Positions 23,870-32,420 of a DNA stretch of 42,425 bases are shown here, piece after piece. The position numbers were made by a program, and so were the translations under genes. Under the pieces are notes generated by a model that saw nothing but the letters and a program-made list of their open reading frames with translations, was not told the DNA's origin and did not search any database. Source of the DNA: Methanomassiliicoccus sp. UBA345 (lineage in GTDB: Archaea > Thermoplasmatota > Thermoplasmata > Methanomassiliicoccales > Methanomassiliicoccaceae). The DNA lies in the NCBI GenBank assembly GCA_002504525.1, contig DATD01000026.1:1-42425 (forward strand), in the 5' to 3' direction. How positions within the stretch are numbered: the first letter of the stretch is position 1; every line of letters begins with the position of its first letter.

Positions 23870-24466
23870 ATGATAATCTGCCAACTGGCCGGATTCCTTG
23901 GCAGTGGCAAGACCACTCTGCTGATCCGCCTCGGGACCGCTCTTGGACGCGCTGGAAGAAAAGTCGCCATCATCGTCAACGAGGTCGGCGAAGTAGGAGT
24001 GGACGGTGCGGTCATCGAGTCCAATGGACTGCGGAGCGTGGAGCTCACCGAGGGATGCATTTGCTGCTCCCTATCGGGCAGTTTGCAGAACACCCTCCGC
24101 CAGATCACCAAGGAATTCGCTCCGGATATTATAATGATCGAGCCGACCGGACTTGCCCTCCCCGGCAAGGTAAAGCAGATCGTGCGCACGTCCATGATCG
24201 GCGAGGACAGGACATTCACCATCTGTCTGATCGACGCCTACAGGGCGACCAAGCTCTTCGCCGAGGCCGGCGCCTTCCTGAGCCGCCAGGTGGACGGCGC
24301 AGACGTGGTCGCCATCAACAAGGTCGATCTCGTCTCCGCTGACGCCAAAGGGCAGGTGGAGAGCATCGTGCGCGGCATATCCTCGTCGATTCCTATCGCG
24401 TTCATTTCCGCCCGGGAGGGCGGCGGGGTCGATCAACTGGTCAAGATGCTGGAGGACACCTTATGA
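23870..24466 (+). CDS. CobW/HypB-type P-loop GTPase, putative metallochaperone
   Basis: A 198-residue G3E GTPase. P-loop GFLGSGKTT (8-16), the metal-binding GCICC motif (C63, C65, C66) and NKVDLV as guanine-specificity motif. It has the G domain only and lacks the C-terminal CobW domain. Members deliver zinc, nickel or cobalt to target enzymes. It is the first gene of a unit with a 135-residue unknown protein and the corrinoid activator RamA, opposite mtaC-mtaB. MtaB requires zinc and MtaC cobalamin, so a role in metal supply to methanol methyltransferase is a reasonable inference. Overlaps the next gene by 4 nt. Confidence 0.85.
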   Translation: MIICQLAGFLGSGKTTLLIRLGTALGRAGRKVAIIVNEVGEVGVDGAVIESNGLRSVELTEGCICCSLSGSLQNTLRQITKEFAPDIIMIEPTGLALPGKVKQIVRTSMIGEDRTFTICLIDAYRATKLFAEAGAFLSRQVDGADVVAINKVDLVSADAKGQVESIVRGISSSIPIAFISAREGGGVDQLVKMLEDTL

Positions 24467-24870
24467 ATGAGGAGAACACCAAGGCGGCCGCTCATGCCGG
24501 CTCCTACGGTATGAAGTTGCTGTTCACGTCCCCCGGTATCGAGGGCGGAGAGCTTGCCGACCTGATCATCGGCGCCGTGCGCTCGATCGGCGATGAGATC
24601 GGCCGGCGGCGGAAGATGCTAATCGGCCATGTCAAGGTCTTCATCTCGGTGCCGGGCGGCTCCCTGCAGGTCAACATGGTAGACCTGGACCTCGGTCCCG
24701 AGAAGAACGACAGGCTCCCTGCAGACAAGATCACGGAGGGAGAGATCAGGCTCATGGCCGCGGTCGTCGGACTTGACGACGCGACGCTGGAACAGATAAT
24801 CCAGAACGGCCTAGGTCCTCTCCGGCATAAGCTGGAGATGGATATCATGGCTCACATGCACGAGCATTGA
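24463..24870 (+). CDS. 135-residue unknown protein between CobW and RamA
   Basis: I do not recognise a family. It is soluble, with no cysteine. Its middle has alternating strands and helices (KMLIGHVKVFISVPGGSLQ; ITEGEIRLMAAVVGLDDATL). The last residues, AHMHEH, are histidine-rich and could bind a metal. It is translationally coupled to the CobW GTPase (ATGA), and its stop is 8 nt before the RamA ATG, with the RamA ribosome-binding site GAGGTGA overlapping the end. The context points to maturation or activation of the corrinoid methyltransferase system. Confidence 0.75.
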   Translation: MNEENTKAAAHAGSYGMKLLFTSPGIEGGELADLIIGAVRSIGDEIGRRRKMLIGHVKVFISVPGGSLQVNMVDLDLGPEKNDRLPADKITEGEIRLMAAVVGLDDATLEQIIQNGLGPLRHKLEMDIMAHMHEH

Positions 24871-24878
24871 GGTGACAC

Positions 24879-26513
24879 ATGTACGGACTAGCTATCGATG
24901 TGGGGACCAGCGGCACGAGGATGCACGCGGTCGATTTGGACAGCAAGCAGATCATCTCGACGGCGATAACCGTCCGCCACCCGGTGCCGGGAGCCAACGT
25001 GATGGACCATCTCACCTTCTGCATAGAGGTGCAGCAGGATCTGGCCCACCGTCTGCTGATCGACACCTCCAACAAGCTGATGAAGCTACTGGACATCGAC
25101 CTGGCCAAGGTCGAGCGGGTGGCCATCTGCGGTAATCCCATTCAGCTGTCCATGTTCCAGAACATTGAGACCCGCGACCTGGCGTTCGTAGGCGAGACCG
25201 CGTTGAAGGTAAGGGGAGTGGAGCCGCAGAAGCGGGACGCCGCGGTCCTCAATGCCGTCGACCTCGGGTTGGACCTTCCCGACAAATGCCAGCTATACGT
25301 CCCACCGGCCATCAAGCACGAGATCGGGGCCGACGCGCTCGCAATGATGTACAAGACCGGGCTGCTGGAGAGGAAGGAGAACGTGCTGGTCACCGACTAT
25401 GGGACCAACGCGGAGATGGCGCTCAAGGTCGGCGACGAGATCATAACCGGCTCGGCCGCTGCCGGCCCGGCGATCGAAGGACAGCACATCAAGGCCGGCA
25501 TGCTCGCCTCGCCCGGGGCCATAAGCGACATCAACGCCCAGAACGACTGGAGATGCACCGTGCTGGACGATGACATCATCGCCAAGCAGGGAGATGTCAT
25601 CGATCCGAACACCGGGGCGGTCATGGAGGAAGGGGAGATGCACGGCAAGGCGGTGGGCGTCACCGGCACCGGGGTCATCGCGGCCATCGCTGAAGGGCTG
25701 GACGCTGGCCTCATCAAGATGCCGCACATCACCACCTTCGACGGCACGCTCCATCTGCAGGATGGGATCGTTCTGGAAGAGCATGACGTGGTGGAGGCGG
25801 CCAAGACGTTCGGGGCCATGAGGGCCGGGCACTTCACTCTGCTGGAGCATGCCGGCTTGAAGTTCGAAGAGCTCGACGTCATGTACATGAGCGGGGCGTC
25901 CGGGACATACATGGACGCGCTGAAGGGCCAGAGAGTGGGGCTGCTGCCTCCTACCTGCGACCAGATTTTCCAGTTCGGCAACACATCGCTGGCAATGGCG
26001 CTGGACCTGGTGAGGGACCCCGAGGTGCTGGACGAGCTGCAGTCCCTTGCTCAGTCCATAAGGGCGAACCATGTGATGTTCGCCTCCGACAAGGTGTTCG
26101 AGAAAGTGTTCATCCAAGAGCTCGCCTACTGGACCGAGGGGATGCCCATGGAGGTGTACAACATGATGCTGGACATGTCCGATATCCAGCCCCTGCCTCC
26201 GATAACCAAGCAGGCCAAGGTCACCCGCACGGTGCTCAGGGACATTCCCGATCTGGGGTACAAGGGCCTCAGGGTGCTGCGCGACATCGGGCTCTACATA
26301 AAGGGAAGCTTCGAAGGCTGCACCGGCTGCGAGAGGTGCGTTCAAGAATGCCCTGAGGACGCCATCCGGATCAGTCAAGGAGGGACACACGGGTTCGAGC
26401 TGGAGGTGGCCTCCGACCTGTGCAACGGCACCGCCTGCATGAGGTGTGAGATGGCCTGCCCACAGAAGTGCTTCAAGTTCCGCGAGCTGCAGAAGGGGCT
26501 GCTGAGGACCTGA
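24879..26513 (+). CDS. ramA: RamA-type corrinoid protein reductive activase
   Basis: ATP-dependent iron-sulfur protein that reduces inactive Co(II) corrinoid to Co(I), restarting methyl transfer from methanol or methylamines. 544 residues. The N-terminus AIDVGTSGTRMHA and a later DYGTNAEMAL are the actin/Hsp70-like nucleotide-binding parts of the DUF4445-type domain. The C-terminus holds two 4Fe-4S motifs: CTGCERCVQECP (about 478-491) and CNGTACMRCEMACP (about 514-528). The ribosome-binding site GAGGTGA is strong. Its convergence on mtaC-mtaB suggests MtaC is the target (the MapA role in Methanosarcina), though activators can serve several corrinoid proteins. Confidence 0.9.
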   Translation: MYGLAIDVGTSGTRMHAVDLDSKQIISTAITVRHPVPGANVMDHLTFCIEVQQDLAHRLLIDTSNKLMKLLDIDLAKVERVAICGNPIQLSMFQNIETRDLAFVGETALKVRGVEPQKRDAAVLNAVDLGLDLPDKCQLYVPPAIKHEIGADALAMMYKTGLLERKENVLVTDYGTNAEMALKVGDEIITGSAAAGPAIEGQHIKAGMLASPGAISDINAQNDWRCTVLDDDIIAKQGDVIDPNTGAVMEEGEMHGKAVGVTGTGVIAAIAEGLDAGLIKMPHITTFDGTLHLQDGIVLEEHDVVEAAKTFGAMRAGHFTLLEHAGLKFEELDVMYMSGASGTYMDALKGQRVGLLPPTCDQIFQFGNTSLAMALDLVRDPEVLDELQSLAQSIRANHVMFASDKVFEKVFIQELAYWTEGMPMEVYNMMLDMSDIQPLPPITKQAKVTRTVLRDIPDLGYKGLRVLRDIGLYIKGSFEGCTGCERCVQECPEDAIRISQGGTHGFELEVASDLCNGTACMRCEMACPQKCFKFRELQKGLLRT

Positions 26514-26530
26514 GTCTGGAGCATCTCCAT

Positions 26531-26553
26531 AAAACCCTTTTCTTCCTTTTCTT
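26531..26553 (+). terminator. Terminator of the ramA operon
   Basis: AAAACCCTTTTCTTCCTTTTC shortly after the ramA stop, matching the recurring A-tract plus pyrimidine motif. Confidence 0.5.
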
Positions 26554-26733
26554 ATCAAGCGGCCGTCACGGCGCTCAAGCGCTCTAGCCCCGCATGGAAT
26601 CGATGATCCTGCCGACCACGCGCCATACGACGGACGCGGCTTCAAGAAGGTGAACGAGGCCATTCTTTTCTGACGTGGTGACCGTTGCCTGGCGGTATGG
26701 CACGTACTACAGCTAAGATGAGGTACCTGGACA

Positions 26734-26757
26734 AAAAAAGGAAAGGGTAAGGGGTTT
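26734..26757 (-). terminator. Terminator of mtaC-mtaB
   Basis: On the minus strand this begins CCCAAACCCCTTACCC and continues through CTTTCC into a T-run, about 20 nt after the mtaB stop. It is the mirror counterpart of the ramA terminator in the same 263-nt convergent spacer, which otherwise shows nothing. Confidence 0.55.
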
Positions 26758-26776
26758 GGGTGGGACTCAGGCTTGT

Positions 26777-28180
26777 TCAGAGGTCGTAATTCCTCGGGTT
26801 GAACATCGGGATGTCCTTGTAGGTCTTGAGGCACTGGTCCACGAACTTGCCCTGCTCGTCGGGGAGAGCGCTCAGGTCGGTGATGATCTTGCGGAGCATG
26901 TCCTGCTCGTGCTTGGACAGCTTCAGCTTTCCGGCCTTCGACTCGTCCTCGATGAGCCTGGCAGCGGTCATGCCGGCAGCCTTGGCCCTCAGGTAGATGT
27001 CGTTCCCGTTCTCCACTATGGACTGCCCGATCTTGTACGCGTTGTCGTATGCCAGGATGAACGCCTCGGGGCACCTGTAGCGGTCCGTGGCCATGTAGAT
27101 GTCACGGAGCAGCTTGTCCTGCTTCAGCTGCTTGGCGGTGTTCATCAGAGCGGCCTCGTAGCCGATGTTGCCAAGCCAGCACTGGACGGACGATCCGCCG
27201 AACTCGGGGTGGTATTCCACCGACTCGTTGGACCACAGGTCGCACACCTGAGCGATCAGGTTGCCCATCAGGTCAGCGTGAGCGCACTGAGCGCCCTTGC
27301 CCTCCTGAGCGCAGGGCTTTCCGGCGATGGACTTCACTATCGGTCCCTCGTAGCCACAGTCCTTGTCCGGACCGGTGGCGCCGGCCTCCCATGCCACCAG
27401 CGTCCTGGCGGATGCGATCGCCCTCGTAACGGCCGAGAAGGTCCTCGGAATGTCCTTGTCCAGATATCCGCCGGCCATGAACATAGAGGTGTTCGCGCCT
27501 GCGCAGTTGGTGTCGCCGCCAGCGCGGATCTTGTTCTTCTTGGCGATCTCGACGATCTGGGGCCACAGCCATTCCATGTCCAGGCTGCCGAGGTAGCCGA
27601 TACCGAACAGCCACGCACGGATATCCTGGTGCAGGATAGCGTAGTCAGCGACCTCCTTGCCGCCCATCGTCTCGACGGAGAGCAGGTCGGCGCCGTTGGC
27701 CGCGGCGACCTCGAAGGCCTCCAGGGTCTTCTCGGGATAGTTGTGCTTCTTGTCCATTCCGGGCCTCAGGCCCTCCTCCGCCAGCCTGGGGTCGGCGATG
27801 GTATGCCTGATGGACAGGGCAATGCCATATTCATCGTGGTACTTCTGCATCAGCTCCTTCTGGCCGGCGACCACTGGCTTCTCGAACTTCTCAGGGTCGT
27901 TGACCATCTGGAAGATGTGCTCGTTCTCCAGCTGAATCGCCGGGAACCCCAAGGTGATCGCTCTGTCGAGGATGTCCTTGGTGATATAGTCGACGTACTC
28001 GCGGCGCAACGTCTCTGGGTTCTTTTCCGCGCCAGGCCTAGGGGCGAAGTTGATCTCGGGAACGACCATTCCTGCACCGACGGTCTGACCGAGGCCGTAG
28101 GACACAGGATATTTGGATTCGCCGAAGACCATCTCATCCGGAGAGCCGTACTCCATCTTGGTGTATCTCTTGATTGCCAT
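26777..28180 (-). CDS. mtaB: Methanol:corrinoid methyltransferase MtaB
   Basis: Zinc enzyme that moves the methyl group of methanol to the Co(I) corrinoid of MtaC, the first step of methanogenesis from methanol. 467 residues, normal size. Zinc ligands are E170 in LSVETMGG, C226 in DTNCAGAN and C275 in KDCGYEG; their spacing (56 and 49) equals that of E164, C220 and C269 in the Methanosarcina barkeri enzyme. I chose the ATG at 28180 because GGAGGTGG lies 5 nt upstream; the in-frame TTG at 28195 would fall within that site. It lies 18 nt after mtaC in one transcript. Confidence 0.96.
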   Translation of the reverse strand: MAIKRYTKMEYGSPDEMVFGESKYPVSYGLGQTVGAGMVVPEINFAPRPGAEKNPETLRREYVDYITKDILDRAITLGFPAIQLENEHIFQMVNDPEKFEKPVVAGQKELMQKYHDEYGIALSIRHTIADPRLAEEGLRPGMDKKHNYPEKTLEAFEVAAANGADLLSVETMGGKEVADYAILHQDIRAWLFGIGYLGSLDMEWLWPQIVEIAKKNKIRAGGDTNCAGANTSMFMAGGYLDKDIPRTFSAVTRAIASARTLVAWEAGATGPDKDCGYEGPIVKSIAGKPCAQEGKGAQCAHADLMGNLIAQVCDLWSNESVEYHPEFGGSSVQCWLGNIGYEAALMNTAKQLKQDKLLRDIYMATDRYRCPEAFILAYDNAYKIGQSIVENGNDIYLRAKAAGMTAARLIEDESKAGKLKLSKHEQDMLRKIITDLSALPDEQGKFVDQCLKTYKDIPMFNPRNYDL

Positions 28181-28198
28181 TTTTTCCACCTCCAATGA

Positions 28199-28981
28199 TC
28201 AAGCTCCTCCGACGAGTTTGTCCCAGTTCTCTCTAAGCTTCCTCCAGTCCCATCCCTCTACTGCCTTGTTGGCAATGGATGGTCCCTGAGCAGCCTTCTC
28301 GGCGAAAACGCCCATTGGGTATGATTCCACGTAGGCGCGGTTCACCGCTCCGCCGGCACAGATGAAGGGGATGTTTATTCCCTTCTCCTGTAACCTGTCC
28401 GCGACCTTGGGGAATGCAGACATGGTGGTTGTCATCAGCGCGGTGCCGGTGACCATCTGGGGCTTCTCGCTCTCCACGGTCATGACGACGTCCTCCACGG
28501 CGACGTCCCTGCCCATGTCGATGATGCTGAAGCCGTTGGATTTCAGCAGCACTGCCGCGATGTTCTTTCCGATGTCGTGGGGATCCCCCTCGGCAACGTG
28601 CATCACGACCTTGCCCTTCATCTCACGGGCCCCGGTCATCTTGGACTCGCAGAGCTTGACACCGCGGTCCATTGCATCGGCGGCGACCATCACGTGAGGC
28701 AGATAATAGATGCCCCTTCCGTACAGTTCGCTCACGACGTCCATTCCCTTCACAAGGCCTTTGTCGATGATCTCCTCGGGGCTGAAGTTCTGGAAGGCGG
28801 CGCTGACGTCGTCCTGCACGTTCTTGTAGCGCATGAACACAACGTCTTCGGCTATCTTCTTCAGAACAGGGTCCTGGGGGACCATCTTCGAAGCTATGTC
28901 CTCTGGGGTTTCCTTCGCCTCCATTTGGATATCATAGCGGCGCAAAACCCGGTCGTAGTTTACACTCTTTAGGTCTATCAT
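28199..28981 (-). CDS. mtaC: Methanol corrinoid protein MtaC
   Basis: Corrinoid-carrying subunit that accepts the methyl group from MtaB and passes it to MtaA for coenzyme M. 260 residues. The N-terminal helical cap (about 30-120) contains YLPHVMVAADAMDRG, and the Rossmann cobalamin domain contains EGDPHDIGKN with the cobalt-ligating H135, then SVE/TGTALMTTTM and GGAVN. The ribosome-binding site GAGGTG lies before the ATG. No mtaA is present in the window. The upstream region is long and structured, which suggests regulated expression. Confidence 0.96.
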   Translation of the reverse strand: MIDLKSVNYDRVLRRYDIQMEAKETPEDIASKMVPQDPVLKKIAEDVVFMRYKNVQDDVSAAFQNFSPEEIIDKGLVKGMDVVSELYGRGIYYLPHVMVAADAMDRGVKLCESKMTGAREMKGKVVMHVAEGDPHDIGKNIAAVLLKSNGFSIIDMGRDVAVEDVVMTVESEKPQMVTGTALMTTTMSAFPKVADRLQEKGINIPFICAGGAVNRAYVESYPMGVFAEKAAQGPSIANKAVEGWDWRKLRENWDKLVGGA

Positions 28982-28992
28982 GCTCGCACCTC

Positions 28993-29014
28993 AACCCTAT
29001 CCTCCAATAGGGTT
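28993..29014 (-). promoter_or_regulatory. Hairpin I in the mtaC leader
   Basis: AACCCTAT and ATAGGGTT are exact reverse complements around a 6-nt loop. It abuts the mtaC ribosome-binding site, so it could affect translation or mRNA stability. Confidence 0.5.
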
Positions 29015-29016
29015 TC

Positions 29017-29035
29017 AGGGCACCTTAGGTACCCT
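29017..29035 (-). promoter_or_regulatory. Hairpin/dyad II in the mtaC leader
   Basis: AGGGCACCT and AGGTACCCT are reverse complements with one mismatch around a single T, just 2 nt beyond hairpin I. With a one-base spacer it is more likely a protein-binding dyad than an RNA hairpin. Confidence 0.4.
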
Positions 29036-29125
29036 TAATTCAATAATCTCTATTTGTTGTATTTGTAGCTAACTCTCCATTGTAAAAACATTAACGGCAT
29101 AAGCCACGGAATTATCCAGCAGGTA

Positions 29126-29143
29126 ATTATCTGAACAGATAAT
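29126..29143. promoter_or_regulatory. 8-2-8 palindrome upstream of mtaC (operator candidate)
   Basis: ATTATCTG and CAGATAAT are exact reverse complements around AA. A further ATTATC occurs 17 nt to the left in the same orientation. The TATA-like sequence adjoins it, so it may be the binding site of a methanol-responsive regulator. Confidence 0.45.
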
Positions 29144-29467
29144 AATATAATGGCCCATATATGACAGTGGCTCAGGACGCATAGCATCGTCGGCCGCGTC
29201 ATTCTTTGAGAGGTCATCGACGATGATGCATAGCACGCATCGATCCACATCGCTCGCTTCGGACAATGCCGAAGATCATCGTCGGAACGGGGCGTGAGAC
29301 CGCTCGATAGGCGGCAGGCGGTCGATGATGACGCTGACGCTTACGATAATTTGTTTATAACTGGCGAATGCTGAAAAGTCCCGGTGTCCGGGGTCGGTGT
29401 ATCAACTTTCCTCCTAAGCAATTTTTGAATCCCCACCTCATCGGCCTCGGACACTGACGCGCCTTCG

Positions 29468-30832
29468 ATGGAAAGTGTTATTGGCTTTCTCCCTGATGCC
29501 ACGGCCATGGGCATAGAGGAAGAGGTGCTGTCCCGGATCAAGCCCACCCCCGAGGTGAGAGTGAGGGTCAGCAAGGCGGTGTCGTCCATCCTTGACGCGG
29601 TCCGAAGCAGGGCCCTCGAACGAGAGATGGGGCTGGAAACGATGCTGGTAGGCTCGGTGGCCAAGGATACCTATGTGGGCAACCCGGACCTCGACATATT
29701 CGTCCTCTTCCCTACCATGGTCAAAAGGAAGGACCTTCAGCGCATCGGGCTCGAGATAGGGAGGGAAGTGCTGAAGGACGGGGAGGCCAGATATGCCGAG
29801 CATCCCTACATCCATGGTACCTGGGACGGCCTGGAGGTCGATCTGGTCCCCTGCTATGCTATCGAGGATCCTTCCGAGCTGCGGTCCGCTGTGGACCGGA
29901 CGCCGTTCCATACTCGGTATGTTAACTCCCATCTTAGGGAAGGACAGCACGACCAGGTCCGGCTCCTCAAGCAGTTCATGAAGGGCGTCGGAACATATGG
30001 CGCTGAAGCCAGGACCCAGGGGTTCTCCGGATACCTCACCGAGTTGCTGGTCCTGCGCTACGGGGGGATGGACCAGGTGCTAGAGGCGGCATCCACCTGG
30101 AAGAAGGGGCAGGTCCTGACGCTCGGAGAGAACGGGCGGCGTTTCGATGAGCCGCTGGTATTCTACGATCCGGTGGACCGAGACCGCAACGTCGCTTCCG
30201 CCCTATCGATAAACAATCTAGCTCTGTTCATCCACGCGGCCAGGGAATACCGGGCAAGACCATCCCTTAGGTTCTTCTTTCCCCGACCGAGGGAGCCCCT
30301 GTCCCTCTCCCAGGTGAACGAGGCCATGAAGGAAAGAGGCACTGAGCTGCTGGTGGTGCGCCTCGACCGGCCAGACATCATCGATGACGACCTGTACCCC
30401 CAGGTCCGGCGCACCCTGGAGGGCGTGGTGGACCTGCTGGAACGGGGAGGCTTCGTCGTATACGATAAGGGATTCCGCATCGGGAGCGCCATACAGCTCG
30501 CCATCGAGCTTGAGAGAGCCACCCTGCCGGTGGCGGTACGCCATGACGGCCCTCCTGCCTGGATCGACAACGCGCGTTCGTTCCTGGAGAAATGGAACGG
30601 CAGGGGGCTTAGCGAACCATTCCTGGAAAACGGGCGATGGACGGTGATGGTACGACGGGAGCATACCGATGCCGCGGCCCTGGTGCAGGACCGCCTTGGA
30701 CAGGCGGCCCTGGGCAGCGACCTGCGGGGGCTTGAAGGACTCGCGGCCGCTGGCGGAGAACTCGCGTTGAGAGAGGAGAACCGGGAGGTCATCTCCGATC
30801 TCCTGGACAAGAGAAAGGCCTGGGAAGTTTGA
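29468..30832 (+). CDS. cca: CCA-adding enzyme (archaeal class I tRNA nucleotidyltransferase)
   Basis: Adds or repairs the 3' CCA of tRNAs. 454 residues, normal for the archaeal class. The nucleotidyltransferase motif GSVAKDTYVGNPDLDIFV gives G62-S63 and the metal ligands D74 and D76; the third acid lies in GLEVDLVPC. The central and tail domains follow the archaeal pattern (LLKQFMKGVGTYGAEARTQG). The ATG at 29468 is used; the ATG at 29507 (MGIEEEVLSRI) is also plausible because archaeal homologues often begin near there. Confidence 0.93.
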   Translation: MESVIGFLPDATAMGIEEEVLSRIKPTPEVRVRVSKAVSSILDAVRSRALEREMGLETMLVGSVAKDTYVGNPDLDIFVLFPTMVKRKDLQRIGLEIGREVLKDGEARYAEHPYIHGTWDGLEVDLVPCYAIEDPSELRSAVDRTPFHTRYVNSHLREGQHDQVRLLKQFMKGVGTYGAEARTQGFSGYLTELLVLRYGGMDQVLEAASTWKKGQVLTLGENGRRFDEPLVFYDPVDRDRNVASALSINNLALFIHAAREYRARPSLRFFFPRPREPLSLSQVNEAMKERGTELLVVRLDRPDIIDDDLYPQVRRTLEGVVDLLERGGFVVYDKGFRIGSAIQLAIELERATLPVAVRHDGPPAWIDNARSFLEKWNGRGLSEPFLENGRWTVMVRREHTDAAALVQDRLGQAALGSDLRGLEGLAAAGGELALREENREVISDLLDKRKAWEV

Positions 30833-30834
30833 GG

Positions 30835-31197
30835 TCACGCAGTGAACGGCTCGTTCATCAGCATGATCCATACGCCCAGTGACAGCAGGATGAACAGGGC
30901 GATGTTGCCGGCAAGGACCTTCTTGTCAATGTCGGACTCCTTTATGCCAAGCAACGGATAGATCCTTTTCAGGGAAGCGGCCCCGACGAAGAGCAGCAGG
31001 ATGGCGGCCAGCTGCAGGTCTCCCAGCAGGGTTCCGAGGCCGAATGCGAGAATGCCGAAGAGCACTGCAAGGACGGCGGTGACCATCAGCGACTTGGTGC
31101 TCCTGAGGTCCTTCTCGAGAAACTCCTTCTCGTTGAACTCGGGGGGCACCCACTCGTAGGTCTCCTCCTTCTCTTCCTTCTTTCTCTTCTTGGCCAT
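30835..31197 (-). CDS. Small membrane protein with charged N-terminus
   Basis: A 120-residue protein. Residues 1-35 are strongly charged (KKRKKEEKEE), then three to four hydrophobic segments follow (about 37-55, 60-78, 95-112). I do not recognise a family with certainty; it looks like a conserved archaeal membrane protein of unknown role. It is convergent with cca, with only 2 nt between the stop codons. Confidence 0.72.
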   Translation of the reverse strand: MAKKRKKEEKEETYEWVPPEFNEKEFLEKDLRSTKSLMVTAVLAVLFGILAFGLGTLLGDLQLAAILLLFVGAASLKRIYPLLGIKESDIDKKVLAGNIALFILLSLGVWIMLMNEPFTA

Positions 31198-31437
31198 CGA
31201 TGACCCTAATTACGAATGGCTAATAAACCTTTGTGGAGCCTCGAATTGGCCATCTGACAGGGGCTGTTCAAGGTCCGGGCGAGGCTGGAGAGCCTTCGCG
31301 GAACGCAAGAACGGTCAACTGCGCACGGGGATGGGATCGCATACGCCGTAGGGACGGATACGCCAGTGTCTTTCGGTCGCACCGGACCTGCTGGCTGCCT
31401 ACAAGTAACAAGTAGTTTCAATCACCCGAGGGGTCTC

Positions 31438-31445
31438 TTTTATAC
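31438..31445 (+). promoter_or_regulatory. TATA box of radA
   Basis: TTTTATACC about 38 nt before the radA ATG, followed by the ribosome-binding site GGAAGGTG at about 31466-31473. The rest of the 281-nt spacer before it (31198-31478) shows nothing clear. Confidence 0.5.
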
Positions 31446-31478
31446 CCTGATGCAATTGGCTAGAAGGAAGGTGCAAAA

Positions 31479-32420
31479 ATGCCCGCAACCAGCATAGAAG
31501 AGTTGCCTGGTGTTGGACCCGCAACTGCAGAGAAGCTGCGTGATGCCGGCTATGTTGACCTGATGGCTATCGCGGTGGAGTCACCCAAGGTGCTCTCCGA
31601 GGTGGCAGAGATCGGGGAGAACACAGCCGTCAAGATCATAGCCGCCGCCAAACAGGCCGCGGACGTCGGTGGGTTCGAGACCGGGGATGTGATCCTAGAA
31701 CGACGCAAGAACATACACAGACTGACGTCTGGCTCCAAGGCTTTCGATGAGCTTATGGGCGGCGGCCTGGAGACCCAGGCCATCACCGAGTTCTACGGCG
31801 AGTTCGGGAGCGGCAAGACCCAGGTGTGTTTCCAGCTTGCGGTGAACGCGACCCGTCCGCTGGAGGACGGCGGCCTCGACGGCGAGGTGTTCATCATCGA
31901 TACCGAGAACACTTTCCGGCCGGAGAGGATCGTACAGATGTCCATAGCGCTGGACCTTGACCCCGAAGAGGTTCTCAAGAAGATCCATGTTGCTAGGGCG
32001 TTCAACTCCCACCACCAGATGCTGCTAGTGGACAAGGCCCAGGAGCTTGCCGGCGACATGAAGGTACGATTGCTGATCGTTGATTCGCTGACCGCCCACT
32101 TCCGCGCCGAGTACGTCGGCCGAGGAGCGCTGGCGGAGAGGCAACAGAACCTCAACAAGCACATGCACGACCTGCTCAGGTTCGGAGACCTGAACAATGC
32201 CGTCGTCGCTGTCACCAACCAGGTATCTGCGAAGCCCGATGCATTCTTCGGCGATCCCACTAGGCCCATCGGCGGGCACATCGTCGGACATGCTGCCACA
32301 TACCGCCTCTACCTTAGGAAAAGCAAGGGAGGGAAGCGCATTGCCAGACTTGTGGACTCCCCCAACCTTCCCGAAGCTGAGGCGGTAATCAGTGTCGGCG
32401 AGGACGGGATCAGGGACTGA
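31479..32420 (+). CDS. radA: DNA repair and recombination recombinase RadA
   Basis: Archaeal Rad51/RecA homologue that pairs homologous DNA strands. 313 residues. The N-terminal helix-hairpin-helix domain has ELPGVGPATAEKLRDAG; Walker A is GEFGSGKTQ (about 106-114); Walker B is LLIVDSLT (about 197). The loop region QVSAKPDAFFGDPTRPIGGH and the C-terminal VDSPNLPEAEAVISV are typical. No intein. It is followed by a terminator-like pyrimidine tract that falls inside the next reading frame. Confidence 0.96.
   Translation: MPATSIEELPGVGPATAEKLRDAGYVDLMAIAVESPKVLSEVAEIGENTAVKIIAAAKQAADVGGFETGDVILERRKNIHRLTSGSKAFDELMGGGLETQAITEFYGEFGSGKTQVCFQLAVNATRPLEDGGLDGEVFIIDTENTFRPERIVQMSIALDLDPEEVLKKIHVARAFNSHHQMLLVDKAQELAGDMKVRLLIVDSLTAHFRAEYVGRGALAERQQNLNKHMHDLLRFGDLNNAVVAVTNQVSAKPDAFFGDPTRPIGGHIVGHAATYRLYLRKSKGGKRIARLVDSPNLPEAEAVISVGEDGIRD

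Larger units (their letters stand above)
28982..29467. other. 486-nt regulatory spacer between mtaC and the CCA-adding enzyme
   Basis: On the minus strand it holds the mtaC promoter and probable leader: two hairpins (28993-29014, 29017-29035), AT-rich sequence, and a palindrome (29126-29143) next to ATAATATAATGG (about 29142-29153), a TATA candidate. On the right, TTGTTTATAAC (about 29349-29359) is a TATA candidate for cca on the plus strand, leaving a 5' leader of about 85 nt. CATCGTCG (about 29185) and CGACGATG (about 29218) form a further inverted pair. I see no gene. Confidence 0.5.

Noticed and set aside
25293..27074. Long minus-strand open frame (593 codons) across ramA and into mtaB
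   Set aside because: Antisense to ramA, crosses two terminators and the 3' end of mtaB; no recognisable domain.
26756..28198. Long plus-strand open frame (480 codons) across mtaB
   Set aside because: Antisense to MtaB, whose zinc ligands and length match the known enzyme. Long opposite-strand frames are expected in GC-rich DNA.
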